64,000 bases of DNA from Nocardia yamanashiensis NBRC 100130 (GTDB lineage Bacteria > Actinomycetota > Actinomycetes > Mycobacteriales > Mycobacteriaceae): positions 1 to 64,000 of the forward strand of contig NZ_BDCD01000019.1 in NCBI RefSeq assembly GCF_001613325.1. Reading direction: 5' to 3'. Position numbers and translations under genes: made by a program. The notes under the pieces were generated by a model. The model made no database searches. It was not told where the DNA came from and worked only from the letters and a program-made list of their open reading frames with translations. Below, in pieces: positions 41,672-49,362 of this stretch (position 1 is the first letter of the stretch; each line of letters starts with the position of its first letter).

Positions 41672-42661
41672 TTACCCTTGCGGGCGGTAGTTGGCCTGGA
41701 CGCGCTGGGTGAGGAAGTCGGCGGCGGTGACGGGCGGGTAGACGCCGCGGGGTCCTTCGATGATCGCGTCGCGGTCGGCCTGGGCGAAGTAGGCGATGGA
41801 GTAGCGGTCGCCCTGGTATTCGTCCGCGCCGGGGCTGCGCACGCGATGGAAGTTGGACGGCAGCAGGTCGTCGCTCCAGCGGGTGAGCATGTCGCCGATA
41901 TTGCAGGTGATGAGCGAGGAGGACGGGGTGATGGAGGTCCACTGCTGGTTCTCCATCTCCTTGCCGGGGCAGACCTGCAGCCCGCCCTGCCCGTCGCGCT
42001 GGAAAAGCAGAGTGAGGCAATCGAAGTCGGTGTGCGCACCGGCCCGCCAGCGCCCGGGGACGTCGCGCAGTTCGGCGGGCACGGCGAAGTAGTGCAGCAG
42101 CCGCAGGGTGGATTGATTTTCGGCGGATTCCGGATCGTGGGCGCGGGTGAAGTGATCGCGGGGCAGGCCCAGGCGATCGGCGAAGCACGACAGCACCCGC
42201 ATGGCCACGGTCCAGCAGTCACGCTCGAATTCCAGTACGGCGCTGACGAATCCGGGCAGTTCGGCCTCGCTCGGCCACAGCCCGTCCATGTGCGGCCGGG
42301 TGATCTGGTAGGACTCCTTCTGGTCCGGCACGCCGATGGACGGCCGCACCTGACTCAGGCTCTCCCATCCGGAGTTGTTCGCTTTCACCAGCGGGTATTG
42401 CGCTTTCACGGCTTCGTCGAGGGCGAAGAAGTCCGCGGTGCGCCCGAATACGGCATCGATGCGCTCCTGCGGAATGCCGTGCCCGGACAGCTGGAAGAAC
42501 CCGATCTCGGTGGCGGCGATCCAGAGCTGTTCGGTGATCTCGGCGCGCCGCTCCTCGAAATCGGTGAGGTCGATGACGCGGATCTCGCGGGCGGTTTCCG
42601 AACCGGCGCCGCCCATCCGCTGTTCGCGGGCGACTTCGGACAGGTCGTAACTGGTGGTCAT
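41672..42661 (-). CDS. Isopenicillin N synthase-like 2-oxoglutarate/Fe(II) oxygenase
   Basis: 329 residues, ATG with AAGGA about eight bases upstream. Non-haem oxygenase fold: N-terminal segment with EIGFFQLSGHGIP, then the Fe ligands in GAHTDFDCLTLLFQ (HxD) and SNFHRVRSP (distal His), and an RYSIAYFAQ stretch giving the Arg and Ser that bind the 2-oxoglutarate carboxylate. Members oxidise small molecules by hydroxylation, demethylation or ring changes. It lies between a GntR regulator and an ABC uptake system, so it probably acts on the imported compound. Substrate unknown. Confidence 0.85.
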   Translation of the reverse strand: MTTSYDLSEVAREQRMGGAGSETAREIRVIDLTDFEERRAEITEQLWIAATEIGFFQLSGHGIPQERIDAVFGRTADFFALDEAVKAQYPLVKANNSGWESLSQVRPSIGVPDQKESYQITRPHMDGLWPSEAELPGFVSAVLEFERDCWTVAMRVLSCFADRLGLPRDHFTRAHDPESAENQSTLRLLHYFAVPAELRDVPGRWRAGAHTDFDCLTLLFQRDGQGGLQVCPGKEMENQQWTSITPSSSLITCNIGDMLTRWSDDLLPSNFHRVRSPGADEYQGDRYSIAYFAQADRDAIIEGPRGVYPPVTAADFLTQRVQANYRPQG

Positions 42662-42687
42662 CGGATTTCCTTGTCGTTCGGGGGTTT

Positions 42688-43851
42688 TCACCCGGCGGTG
42701 ACGGTGCGGTCCAGGAATTCGGTGGTGACGAGGTCTTTCGCGGCGAGCCCGGCGGGCACGTCGGAGCCGCCGCGGCGCAGGATGGGCGCGAATTCGTCGA
42801 TCACCCGCTGCACGCGGGCCAGATCGAAGCCGCCGATCACGCCGTCGGTGTCGCCGCCGATCAGGCCGTTGTCGATGAGGACCTTGGAACCGAAGGCCGC
42901 CAGCTCCGCACTGTAGGGGGTGAACTTCGGGGATTTGGCGACGACGTCCACGACCACGTCGTTCACATGGCTCGGGTCGGCGCGGAATTCGGCTGTGGCC
43001 CTTTGGATCATGGGCACCAGGCGTTGCAGGCAGGGCCGCAGTTCGTTCAGCTTGTCGGCGCGCACGTTGACGGTGCGGGCATAGCCCTCGTATCCGACGT
43101 CGCGCAGCAGCTGGTAGGCGATCGGCTTGTTCCAGGCCCGCACTTCGTGCTGGTAGACGTACGGTTCGGAGTTGGCGAAGCCCTGCTGCGCGAAACCCGG
43201 GTCGGCGACGAAGCGCGAGGGCGAGTTGTCGTAGGAGGCGTCGATCTGCCCGGCGCTCACCAGGCCGCGCGCCACCAGCCAGTCCGGATACAGCTGGCCC
43301 TTCGAAACCACCACGGACGCACCGGATTTACCGATATCGGCGATGCCCTTCCAGTCCGGATGGGTCTTGGGGTCCCACATGAGCATCTGCGGGCTGTAGC
43401 GCAGCAGCGTGGTCACGGCGACCAGCGGCTGCTTGCCCGCAGCGGCGATGGCGTGCTCGGAATGACTGAGCCCCAGCGTGATCGACGGATCGACGTACAT
43501 CTGCGAGGGCACCGTCTGGAATCCGATGGCGGGCCCGCCGGCCCGGATCTCCAGCTTCACGCCGGTGTCCTTGCCGCCCACCACGAGCGGCCCGGTGACC
43601 TTGCTGTTGTCGGCGTCCACCCAGTAACCCGGTCCGAGCAGGCCGAAGATCGGCCCGGAATCGGTTTCCGGTTCCCATTGCAGCTGGACGGTCACGGTAG
43701 CCGGGCAGACGCCGGCGAGTTGCTGTTCCGGAGCGGCTGGCTCCAGAGCGACGGCGGGAGTGTCGGTTTCGGTGCCGGAGCAGGCGGTGGCGACGGTGAC
43801 CACGAGGGCGGTCAGCGCGGCCACGCCGCAACGGCGCAGCAGGTTGTGCAT
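42688..43851 (-). CDS. ABC transporter substrate-binding lipoprotein
   Basis: 387 residues. Signal peptide with lipobox-like ATAC (Cys near 24). A periplasmic-binding fold of the nitrate/taurine/aromatic type follows (TVQLQWEPETDSGPIFGLL, GGPAIGFQTVPSQMYVDPS, then SHSEHAIAAAGKQPLVAVTT). It should capture the ligand at the outer face of the membrane and pass it to the permease encoded next. The ligand cannot be read from the sequence. Odd point: it has a Cys soon after maturation (GVCPATV). Confidence 0.85.
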   Translation of the reverse strand: MHNLLRRCGVAALTALVVTVATACSGTETDTPAVALEPAAPEQQLAGVCPATVTVQLQWEPETDSGPIFGLLGPGYWVDADNSKVTGPLVVGGKDTGVKLEIRAGGPAIGFQTVPSQMYVDPSITLGLSHSEHAIAAAGKQPLVAVTTLLRYSPQMLMWDPKTHPDWKGIADIGKSGASVVVSKGQLYPDWLVARGLVSAGQIDASYDNSPSRFVADPGFAQQGFANSEPYVYQHEVRAWNKPIAYQLLRDVGYEGYARTVNVRADKLNELRPCLQRLVPMIQRATAEFRADPSHVNDVVVDVVAKSPKFTPYSAELAAFGSKVLIDNGLIGGDTDGVIGGFDLARVQRVIDEFAPILRRGGSDVPAGLAAKDLVTTEFLDRTVTAG

Positions 43852-43888
43852 GGGTTCTCCACAGGTGTTGATGAATTCGGGCCGGGCG

Positions 43889-44677
43889 TCAGCGGCCGGA
43901 GGCGTGCCAGCGGCCGACGGTGAGCCGCTGGGCGGCGGTGAACACGGCGAAGACGGTGACGCCGAACAGGGCGGCCAGCACCAGCGCGGCCAGCAGATCC
44001 TCCGATTGCAGGCGGGCGCGGTAGGTGTCGAGCAGGGTGCCGATGCCCGGCTGGCCCTTGGCGAAGAACATGTCGCCGATGACCGCGCCGGTGACCGAGA
44101 GTCCGGCGGCGGTGCGCAGGCTGGCCATGATGGACGGCAGCGCAGCCGGTAGCTCGAGGGATACCAGGCGGCGCAGGCGATTCGCGCGGCCCAGGGTGAA
44201 CAGTTCGCGCAGGTTGGGGTCCACGGATTGGATGCCGAACAGGGTCATGGCAATGATCGGGTGCACGGCGATGAGCACGCACACGATGGTGCGGGCGGCC
44301 GGGCCGTAACCGAACCACAGGCCGATCAGCGGCACCACGGCCAGCACCGGAATGGCTTGCAGCACAACCGCGTACGGGTACACGACCCGTTCGAAGATCT
44401 TGGCCTGGCTCATGAACACCCCGACCGCGATGCCCAGCACGGCGGCGATGGCCAGGCCGGTCACCGCGATCCGCCCGGTGACGGCCAGCGCCCGCAGCAT
44501 GGTCTCCAATTTCGCCGGATCACTGAGGGATTCGGCGAACACGGTGTGCGGCGGCGGCAGCAGGAAGCGGCGGTCCGGGGCCAGCAGGACCAGCGAGACC
44601 AGATACCACGCACCCAGCGCCAATCCGGTCGACAGCAGCGGCACCGCGATCTTGCGGGGCAGGACGAGAACGCTCAT
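43889..44677 (-). CDS. ABC transporter permease (nitrate/sulfonate/pyrimidine type)
   Basis: 262 residues from ATG at 44677; the longer open frame is a shadow of the ATPase gene. About six membrane helices. The EAA loop region reads LGRANRLRRLVSLELPAALPSIMASLR, with the conserved Gly and ELPAALP core that contacts the ATPase. The start overlaps the ATPase stop (ATGA), so the two are coupled. Works with the ATPase and lipoprotein as an importer. Confidence 0.88.
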   Translation of the reverse strand: MSVLVLPRKIAVPLLSTGLALGAWYLVSLVLLAPDRRFLLPPPHTVFAESLSDPAKLETMLRALAVTGRIAVTGLAIAAVLGIAVGVFMSQAKIFERVVYPYAVVLQAIPVLAVVPLIGLWFGYGPAARTIVCVLIAVHPIIAMTLFGIQSVDPNLRELFTLGRANRLRRLVSLELPAALPSIMASLRTAAGLSVTGAVIGDMFFAKGQPGIGTLLDTYRARLQSEDLLAALVLAALFGVTVFAVFTAAQRLTVGRWHASGR

Positions 44678-45498
44678 GAGCAGGCCGCTTTCAACGCGTG
44701 GGAAACCCGGGACACCAGGTCGTTGAAGGCCGGTTGGTAGCGCAGGTCCCGGTCGCGCGGGTACGGCAGATCGATATCGATGATCTCGTGGATACGGCCG
44801 GGGCGAGCCGACATGACCACCACCCGCCCGGCCAGGAAGACCGCTTCCGACACCGAATGCGTGATGAACAGCGCGGTGAAGGCATTGTCGCGGTAGAGCC
44901 GCAGCAGTTCCTCCTGCATATCCAGCCGGGTGATCTCGTCGAGCGCGCCGAACGGCTCGTCGAGCAGCATGAGTCGCGGTTCCAAAGCCAGTGCGCGGGC
45001 GAGGGATACCCGCATGCGCATGCCGCCGGAGAGCTGGCCGGGGAGTTTGCCCGCGAAGTCGGCGAGGCCGACCGCGGCCAGGGCGCGGGTGGCGCGGGCG
45101 CGGCGGGTGGCGCGGTCGATGCCGCGCAGTTCGGCGCACAGTTCGACATTGCGCAGTACCTTGCGCCAGGGCAGCAGGGTGGCTTCCTGGAAGATGAAGC
45201 CGACCGAATCCGCGTCCACCGCAACGGTTCCCGTGGTGGGAGTGTCCAGGCCGGCGGCCAGGCGCAGCAGGGTGGACTTGCCGCAGCCGGAAGGGCCCAC
45301 GACGGCGGTGAATTCGCCGGGGCGGATCTCCAGGTCGATATCGGCCAGGGCCGTGACCGCGTCGGAAGTGTTGCCGCCGTAGCGCTTTCCGATTCCCGCG
45401 AAGGAGACGGCGGGGCGTTCGGCGCGGGTGGTTCCGGGGGTGGTTCGCACCGGGGCGGTGCCGGTGTCGGGTCCGGTCAACAGGACCATCGCACTCAC
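44674..45498 (-). CDS. ABC transporter ATP-binding protein
   Basis: 274 residues. Walker A GPSGCGKST, Q-loop FQEATLLPW, signature LSGGMRMRVSLARAL, Walker B LMLLDEPFGALDE, and switch His in ITHSVSEA: all intact. The LLPWRKVLRNVELCAELRG stretch is typical of SsuB/TauB-type importers. It is the first gene of the transporter unit; the 96 bases upstream carry palindromes that could be the operator. Confidence 0.92.
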   Translation of the reverse strand: MSAMVLLTGPDTGTAPVRTTPGTTRAERPAVSFAGIGKRYGGNTSDAVTALADIDLEIRPGEFTAVVGPSGCGKSTLLRLAAGLDTPTTGTVAVDADSVGFIFQEATLLPWRKVLRNVELCAELRGIDRATRRARATRALAAVGLADFAGKLPGQLSGGMRMRVSLARALALEPRLMLLDEPFGALDEITRLDMQEELLRLYRDNAFTALFITHSVSEAVFLAGRVVVMSARPGRIHEIIDIDLPYPRDRDLRYQPAFNDLVSRVSHALKAACS

Positions 45499-45518
45499 CT
45501 ACTCTCGATCAGATTGCG

Positions 45519-45531
45519 TGCACCGTGTGCA
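45519..45531. promoter_or_regulatory. Palindrome upstream of the ABC transporter genes
   Basis: TGCAC and GTGCA around CGT, 21 bases before the ATPase start. The size and position suit a GntR-type operator. Confidence 0.5.
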
Positions 45532-45557
45532 TGATTCGAGTCTTATCGATCCTGATT

Positions 45558-45605
45558 ACATGCAATCGTGGAACTATTTCCAGCTGATTAACTGTTATTG
45601 CATGT
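45558..45605. promoter_or_regulatory. ACATGCAAT / ATTGCATGT inverted repeat
   Basis: Two perfect 9-bp arms 30 bases apart between the amidohydrolase and the ATPase gene; the right arm covers the amidohydrolase stop. TGCAT-type motifs recur in this short gap, together with the palindrome at 45519-45531. Possible binding sites for a regulator that loops or binds cooperatively. Confidence 0.4.
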
Positions 45606-46935
45606 CACTCAGGCGCTTCGCCAGCTCGCCGGCGTCGACCCGGGTGCTGCGGCCGTCGGCCAGCACGGGGTCGCCGTCCACCCACACCGTGTCCACCACG
45701 CGGGGCGAAGCGGTGGTCAGCAGGGTCGCGCCCGGATCGCGGACGGGCAGGCAGGCGAAGTCCCGGTCGAAACGCAGCAGGGTGAGGTCTGCGCGGTCGC
45801 CGACGGCGAGACCGTCATGGGCGGCCGGATCGCCGAGCGCGCGGCCCGCGCCCCGGGTGGCCAGGCGCAGCATGGTGTCGATGCCGAACAGGTCGGCGCG
45901 CCGGTGGGTGACTCTTTGCAGGTAGGCGCCCATGCGCAGAGCCAGCAGCATGTCCTGGGTGTCGTTGCTGGCCGCGCCGTCCACGCCCAGGCCGACGCCG
46001 ATGCCGGCGGCCAGCATCTCGGGCACCGGTGCGACGCCGCTGCCCAGGCGCATATTGCTCAAGGGGTTGTAGGACACCGCGACTCCGCGCGCGGCGAGGA
46101 TCGCACGGCCGCGCTCGTCCAGGCGGCAGCAGTGCACGGCGAGGGTGCGCGGGCCGAGCAGGCCGCCGCAGTCCAGGTAGTCGACCGCGGAACAGGCTGC
46201 ATGCAATCGGCACATGTCCTCGTCGGTATCGGTCTCCAGCAGGTGGATGGAGATGGTCTTGCCGGTGCGGTCGGAGTGCTCGCGCACGGCGGCCATGCCG
46301 TCCGGGGTCAGGCAGCGGGGATTGGGGATCGCGAGCGCGGTGGTGATGCGGGAACCGGCCAGGCGCGCGTCAAGATCGGAAATATGCTGCAATACCTCCG
46401 GAAGCGGTTGCAGCAGACGCGGATCCATCCCCCACTTGCGCGAGGGGTCGGGCCGGTCCGCCACCCCGCGGCCGAAGATCACCCGGATGCCGAGTTCGCC
46501 GAGCGCCCGCAAAGCGGCGGCGTGCACGGCATCCGAGGGGTTCGGCCACATGTGCTCCACCACCGTGGTGACGCCGCTGCGCAGCAGCTCGAGGCCACCC
46601 GCCAGGGCCGCCAGATAGGTCTGTTCCGCGGTCGCCGCAACGGTGAATTCGCCTACGCAGTGCAGCCATTCGAGCAGCGGCAGGCCCTCCCCCGCGCCGC
46701 GCAGCACCGACTGCTGCAGGTGGGTGTGGGTGTTCACGAACCCGGGAATCAGATGTCCGCCGCTGCCGTCGGTATACGGCAGCCCGCGATCCCGTTCGGC
46801 CCCCGAGCTGATCGCGGTGATCCGGCCGTCCTCGACGACCACGTCCTGCCCCGGCAACCAACGCGGGCCGTCCGGGGTGGCGGCGTAAACGGTGACCGAA
46901 CCGATGACGGCGGACAGGGGCGAATTGCGCACCAT
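45595..46935 (-). CDS. Amidohydrolase-family deaminase/chlorohydrolase
   Basis: 446 residues, in the AtzA/TrzN/SsnA/guanine-deaminase group. The metal site is visible: HTH in GFVNTHTHLQQS, His and Glu in SIHLLETDTDED, His in LAVHCCRLDE, and Asp in GVDGAASND. These act on amino-, chloro- or oxo-substituted N-heterocycles such as purines, pterins and triazines. It lies just upstream of the ABC importer on the same strand, so import followed by deamination or dechlorination is likely. The neighbouring Fe(II)/2-oxoglutarate oxygenase would supply another step. Confidence 0.82.
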   Translation of the reverse strand: MVRNSPLSAVIGSVTVYAATPDGPRWLPGQDVVVEDGRITAISSGAERDRGLPYTDGSGGHLIPGFVNTHTHLQQSVLRGAGEGLPLLEWLHCVGEFTVAATAEQTYLAALAGGLELLRSGVTTVVEHMWPNPSDAVHAAALRALGELGIRVIFGRGVADRPDPSRKWGMDPRLLQPLPEVLQHISDLDARLAGSRITTALAIPNPRCLTPDGMAAVREHSDRTGKTISIHLLETDTDEDMCRLHAACSAVDYLDCGGLLGPRTLAVHCCRLDERGRAILAARGVAVSYNPLSNMRLGSGVAPVPEMLAAGIGVGLGVDGAASNDTQDMLLALRMGAYLQRVTHRRADLFGIDTMLRLATRGAGRALGDPAAHDGLAVGDRADLTLLRFDRDFACLPVRDPGATLLTTASPRVVDTVWVDGDPVLADGRSTRVDAGELAKRLSDMQ

Positions 46936-47107
46936 GCGGCATTCCTCTCGGAAATGCGGCTGGTTCGCCCACCGCCTTCCGGTGGTGCCCCGCGCCCGTT
47001 GCAGCCATGAGCGCCGTGCCGGGAAGCGTAGCCCCGCCGCATTTCCCGCAAGTTACGGTCGGCTCACACCCCGCACCCACTCGTCTTCACGGCGTGGATG
47101 CGTTGGT

Positions 47108-48220
47108 TCAGGGGCGGAGGTCTGCGCCTACCTCGAGGATTTCGACGCTCGGGGTGCGTTCGGGCTCCGCGAATTTCAGGAGGGCGTGGGCTTCGGCTTC
47201 CACGTCGGCGTGTTCGGCCGCCGTCCACTTCCGGCCCGGGGTGATGCGCAGGCGGGCGGTATCGCGTTCGGGGAAGATCTTGTAGGTGCCGGCCAGGAAG
47301 CCGTCGACCAGGATCGGGGAGAGCTGGGTGGCGAAGGCGCGCAAGGGCGGGGCCAGGCCGTCGGGGACGATGCGGGTGCGGTCCTGATGGGACAGGACGG
47401 CATTGTCGTACCAGCCCAGCAGGCGTACGGGGGCGGGCTGATCCGGGTCGGCGAGTTCGGCGTCGGCGGCGTCGTAGAGGGTGCGGCCGCGCTCGTCGGT
47501 GTAGGTGCGGACCCGATCGCCGAGGCGGGTCACGGCCGGTTTGAGATTGGTGAGCTTGGACCAGGTCTGCATGTCCATGGTGGTCGCCGGGCCGAAGGCG
47601 CGCAGATAGCGCAGCAGGAGTTCTTCGAGGGGATAGTCCGGGTCCAGGGGCGCGCCGAGCCAGGGTTCGACGCGCGACCAGACCGGGCGGCTGCTGTCGC
47701 GCCAGCGGCCGCGCGGCGGGGTCTGCAGGACCGGGAGCTGATAGAGCCAGGTCTGCAAGACCGCACCGGCATCGCGGTCGGGGTAGAGCTCGGCGGCACG
47801 GGCACGCAGGTCCGCGGCGGACATGGGTTCGTCGCCGAGCGCGGCTTCACCGTGCGCGCGGACCTGGTCGGGGTCCAGCCCGACCATCGCGCCGTAGTTG
47901 AATCCCTTTCGGAAGGGGATCTTTTCGAGCTCGGGCTGGATGTGCGGGGCGATGCGCAGCGCGTCCGGCGGCGTGACCAGGTGAATGGTGCCGCGCATCA
48001 AAGTGATTCGCACCAGCGAGCGGTCGTCGAGCCCGGCCGAGATGGTGGCCGGGTCGAAATCCGCTGTGCGGCTCCACATGGCGAGGAACGGCGGCAGCAT
48101 GTCCTGCGCCTGCAAGCCGATCAGGTGATCGCACATCTCCGCGACGTCCAGGGTCGAGCGTTCCAGCAGATGCTGGCGCGCCAGCAGGGTGCGGTTCAAC
48201 GTGCGAGTGGAGAGCGTCAC
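47108..48220 (-). CDS. Winged helix DNA-binding domain (HTH_42, YcaQ-like) protein
   Basis: 370 residues from a GTG at 48220. The stretch LARQHLLERSTLDVAEMCDHLIGLQAQD near the start and LVRITLMRGTIHLVTPPDAL are signature segments of the HTH_42 family (PF06224), as are the later RVEPWLGAPLDPD and GWYDNAVLSHQDRTRIV stretches. Members related to YcaQ/AlkX are DNA glycosylases for interstrand crosslinks, but the actinobacterial ones are largely unstudied. It stands alone on its strand, and a quinone reductase gene ends 84 bases upstream. Confidence 0.8.
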   Translation of the reverse strand: MTLSTRTLNRTLLARQHLLERSTLDVAEMCDHLIGLQAQDMLPPFLAMWSRTADFDPATISAGLDDRSLVRITLMRGTIHLVTPPDALRIAPHIQPELEKIPFRKGFNYGAMVGLDPDQVRAHGEAALGDEPMSAADLRARAAELYPDRDAGAVLQTWLYQLPVLQTPPRGRWRDSSRPVWSRVEPWLGAPLDPDYPLEELLLRYLRAFGPATTMDMQTWSKLTNLKPAVTRLGDRVRTYTDERGRTLYDAADAELADPDQPAPVRLLGWYDNAVLSHQDRTRIVPDGLAPPLRAFATQLSPILVDGFLAGTYKIFPERDTARLRITPGRKWTAAEHADVEAEAHALLKFAEPERTPSVEILEVGADLRP

Positions 48221-48303
48221 GACCGCGACGCTACGGCACCAGGATGACACTGTCGCGCCCCGAGATCACAGGTCGGCGGGCTTCAGCCTGTCGCTAGGCA
48301 GGG

Positions 48304-49278
48304 TCAGCGGATGGTGACGACGACCTTGCCGGTGGCGGTGCGCTGGTCCAGTGCCGCAACGGCTTCGGCGGTGTGGCCGAGGGTGTAGAGCACCGGCTCC
48401 GGCGGGTTGATCTTGCCGTTGGCCAGCAGCGGTTCCACCTCGGCCCACTGTTCCTGCAGGTAACCCGGGTGGCTCATTACCCATTCACCCCAGGCCGCGC
48501 CGACCACCTCGACGTTCTTGAGCAGCAGGCGGTTCACTTTCACGGTGGGGATCTCACCGGCGGTGAAGCCGACCACCAGCAGGCGGCCGCCACCGGCGAG
48601 GGAGCGGATGCTGTCGGTGAAGCGGTCGCCGCCGACCGGATCGAGCACGATGTCCACGCCGCGGCCGCCGGTCAATTCCTTGACCGCGTCCAGCCAGCCG
48701 TCGGTGAGCACCACATCGGTGGCCCCGTTGGCCCGCGCGACCTCCGCCTTCTCGTCGGTGCTGACCACCGCGATCACCCGGCCCGCGCCGAGCGCCTGCG
48801 CCATCCGCAGCGTGGAGGTGCCGATGCCGCCCGCCGCGCCGTGCACCAGCACCGTCTCGCCCTCAGCCAGGCGGCCGCGATTGCGCAGGCAGAAGTGCAC
48901 GGTGAGGTCGTTGAACAGCACGCCCGCACCGGATTCCAGGGACACGTTGTCCGGGAGCTTGAACACCATATTGGCGGGGGTGACCGCGACTTCGGCGGCG
49001 GCATTGCCGAGCAGGGTCAGCGCCACCACCCGGTCGCCGGCCCGCACGTGCGCGTCCGCGGGGGCTTCGCGCACGATGCCCGCCACCTCACAGCCCACGA
49101 TGAACGGCAGCTGCGGCTTCATCTGATAGAGCCCGCGGGTCATGAGCACGTCCGGGAAGGCGATGCCCGCCGCGTGCACGTCGATCACCACGCCACCCGG
49201 ATATGCCGAAGGCTCGGGAACCTCCAGCAACTCGATGGATTCCGGGCCCTCCAGCTTGCTCACGACGGCTGCGCGCAT
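48304..49278 (-). CDS. NADPH:quinone oxidoreductase, zinc-free MDR family
   Basis: 324 residues. N-terminal GroES-like domain (GIAFPDVLMTRGLYQMKPQL, FIVGCEVAGIV), and a Rossmann domain with HGAAGGIGTSTLRMAQALGA as the NADPH loop. The two structural-zinc cysteine clusters of alcohol dehydrogenases are absent, as in quinone reductases. Such enzymes reduce quinones or enoyl thioesters. Upstream neighbour is the kinase on the same strand (84-base gap). Substrate not known. Confidence 0.85.
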   Translation of the reverse strand: MRAAVVSKLEGPESIELLEVPEPSAYPGGVVIDVHAAGIAFPDVLMTRGLYQMKPQLPFIVGCEVAGIVREAPADAHVRAGDRVVALTLLGNAAAEVAVTPANMVFKLPDNVSLESGAGVLFNDLTVHFCLRNRGRLAEGETVLVHGAAGGIGTSTLRMAQALGAGRVIAVVSTDEKAEVARANGATDVVLTDGWLDAVKELTGGRGVDIVLDPVGGDRFTDSIRSLAGGGRLLVVGFTAGEIPTVKVNRLLLKNVEVVGAAWGEWVMSHPGYLQEQWAEVEPLLANGKINPPEPVLYTLGHTAEAVAALDQRTATGKVVVTIR

Positions 49279-49362
49279 TCCCGATCAACTCCGATCAATC
49301 CACCTGCGGATACCAGCCGAACGTAACCGATCGCCCAGTCCGTTGCCAATGCCTGCACCTGG

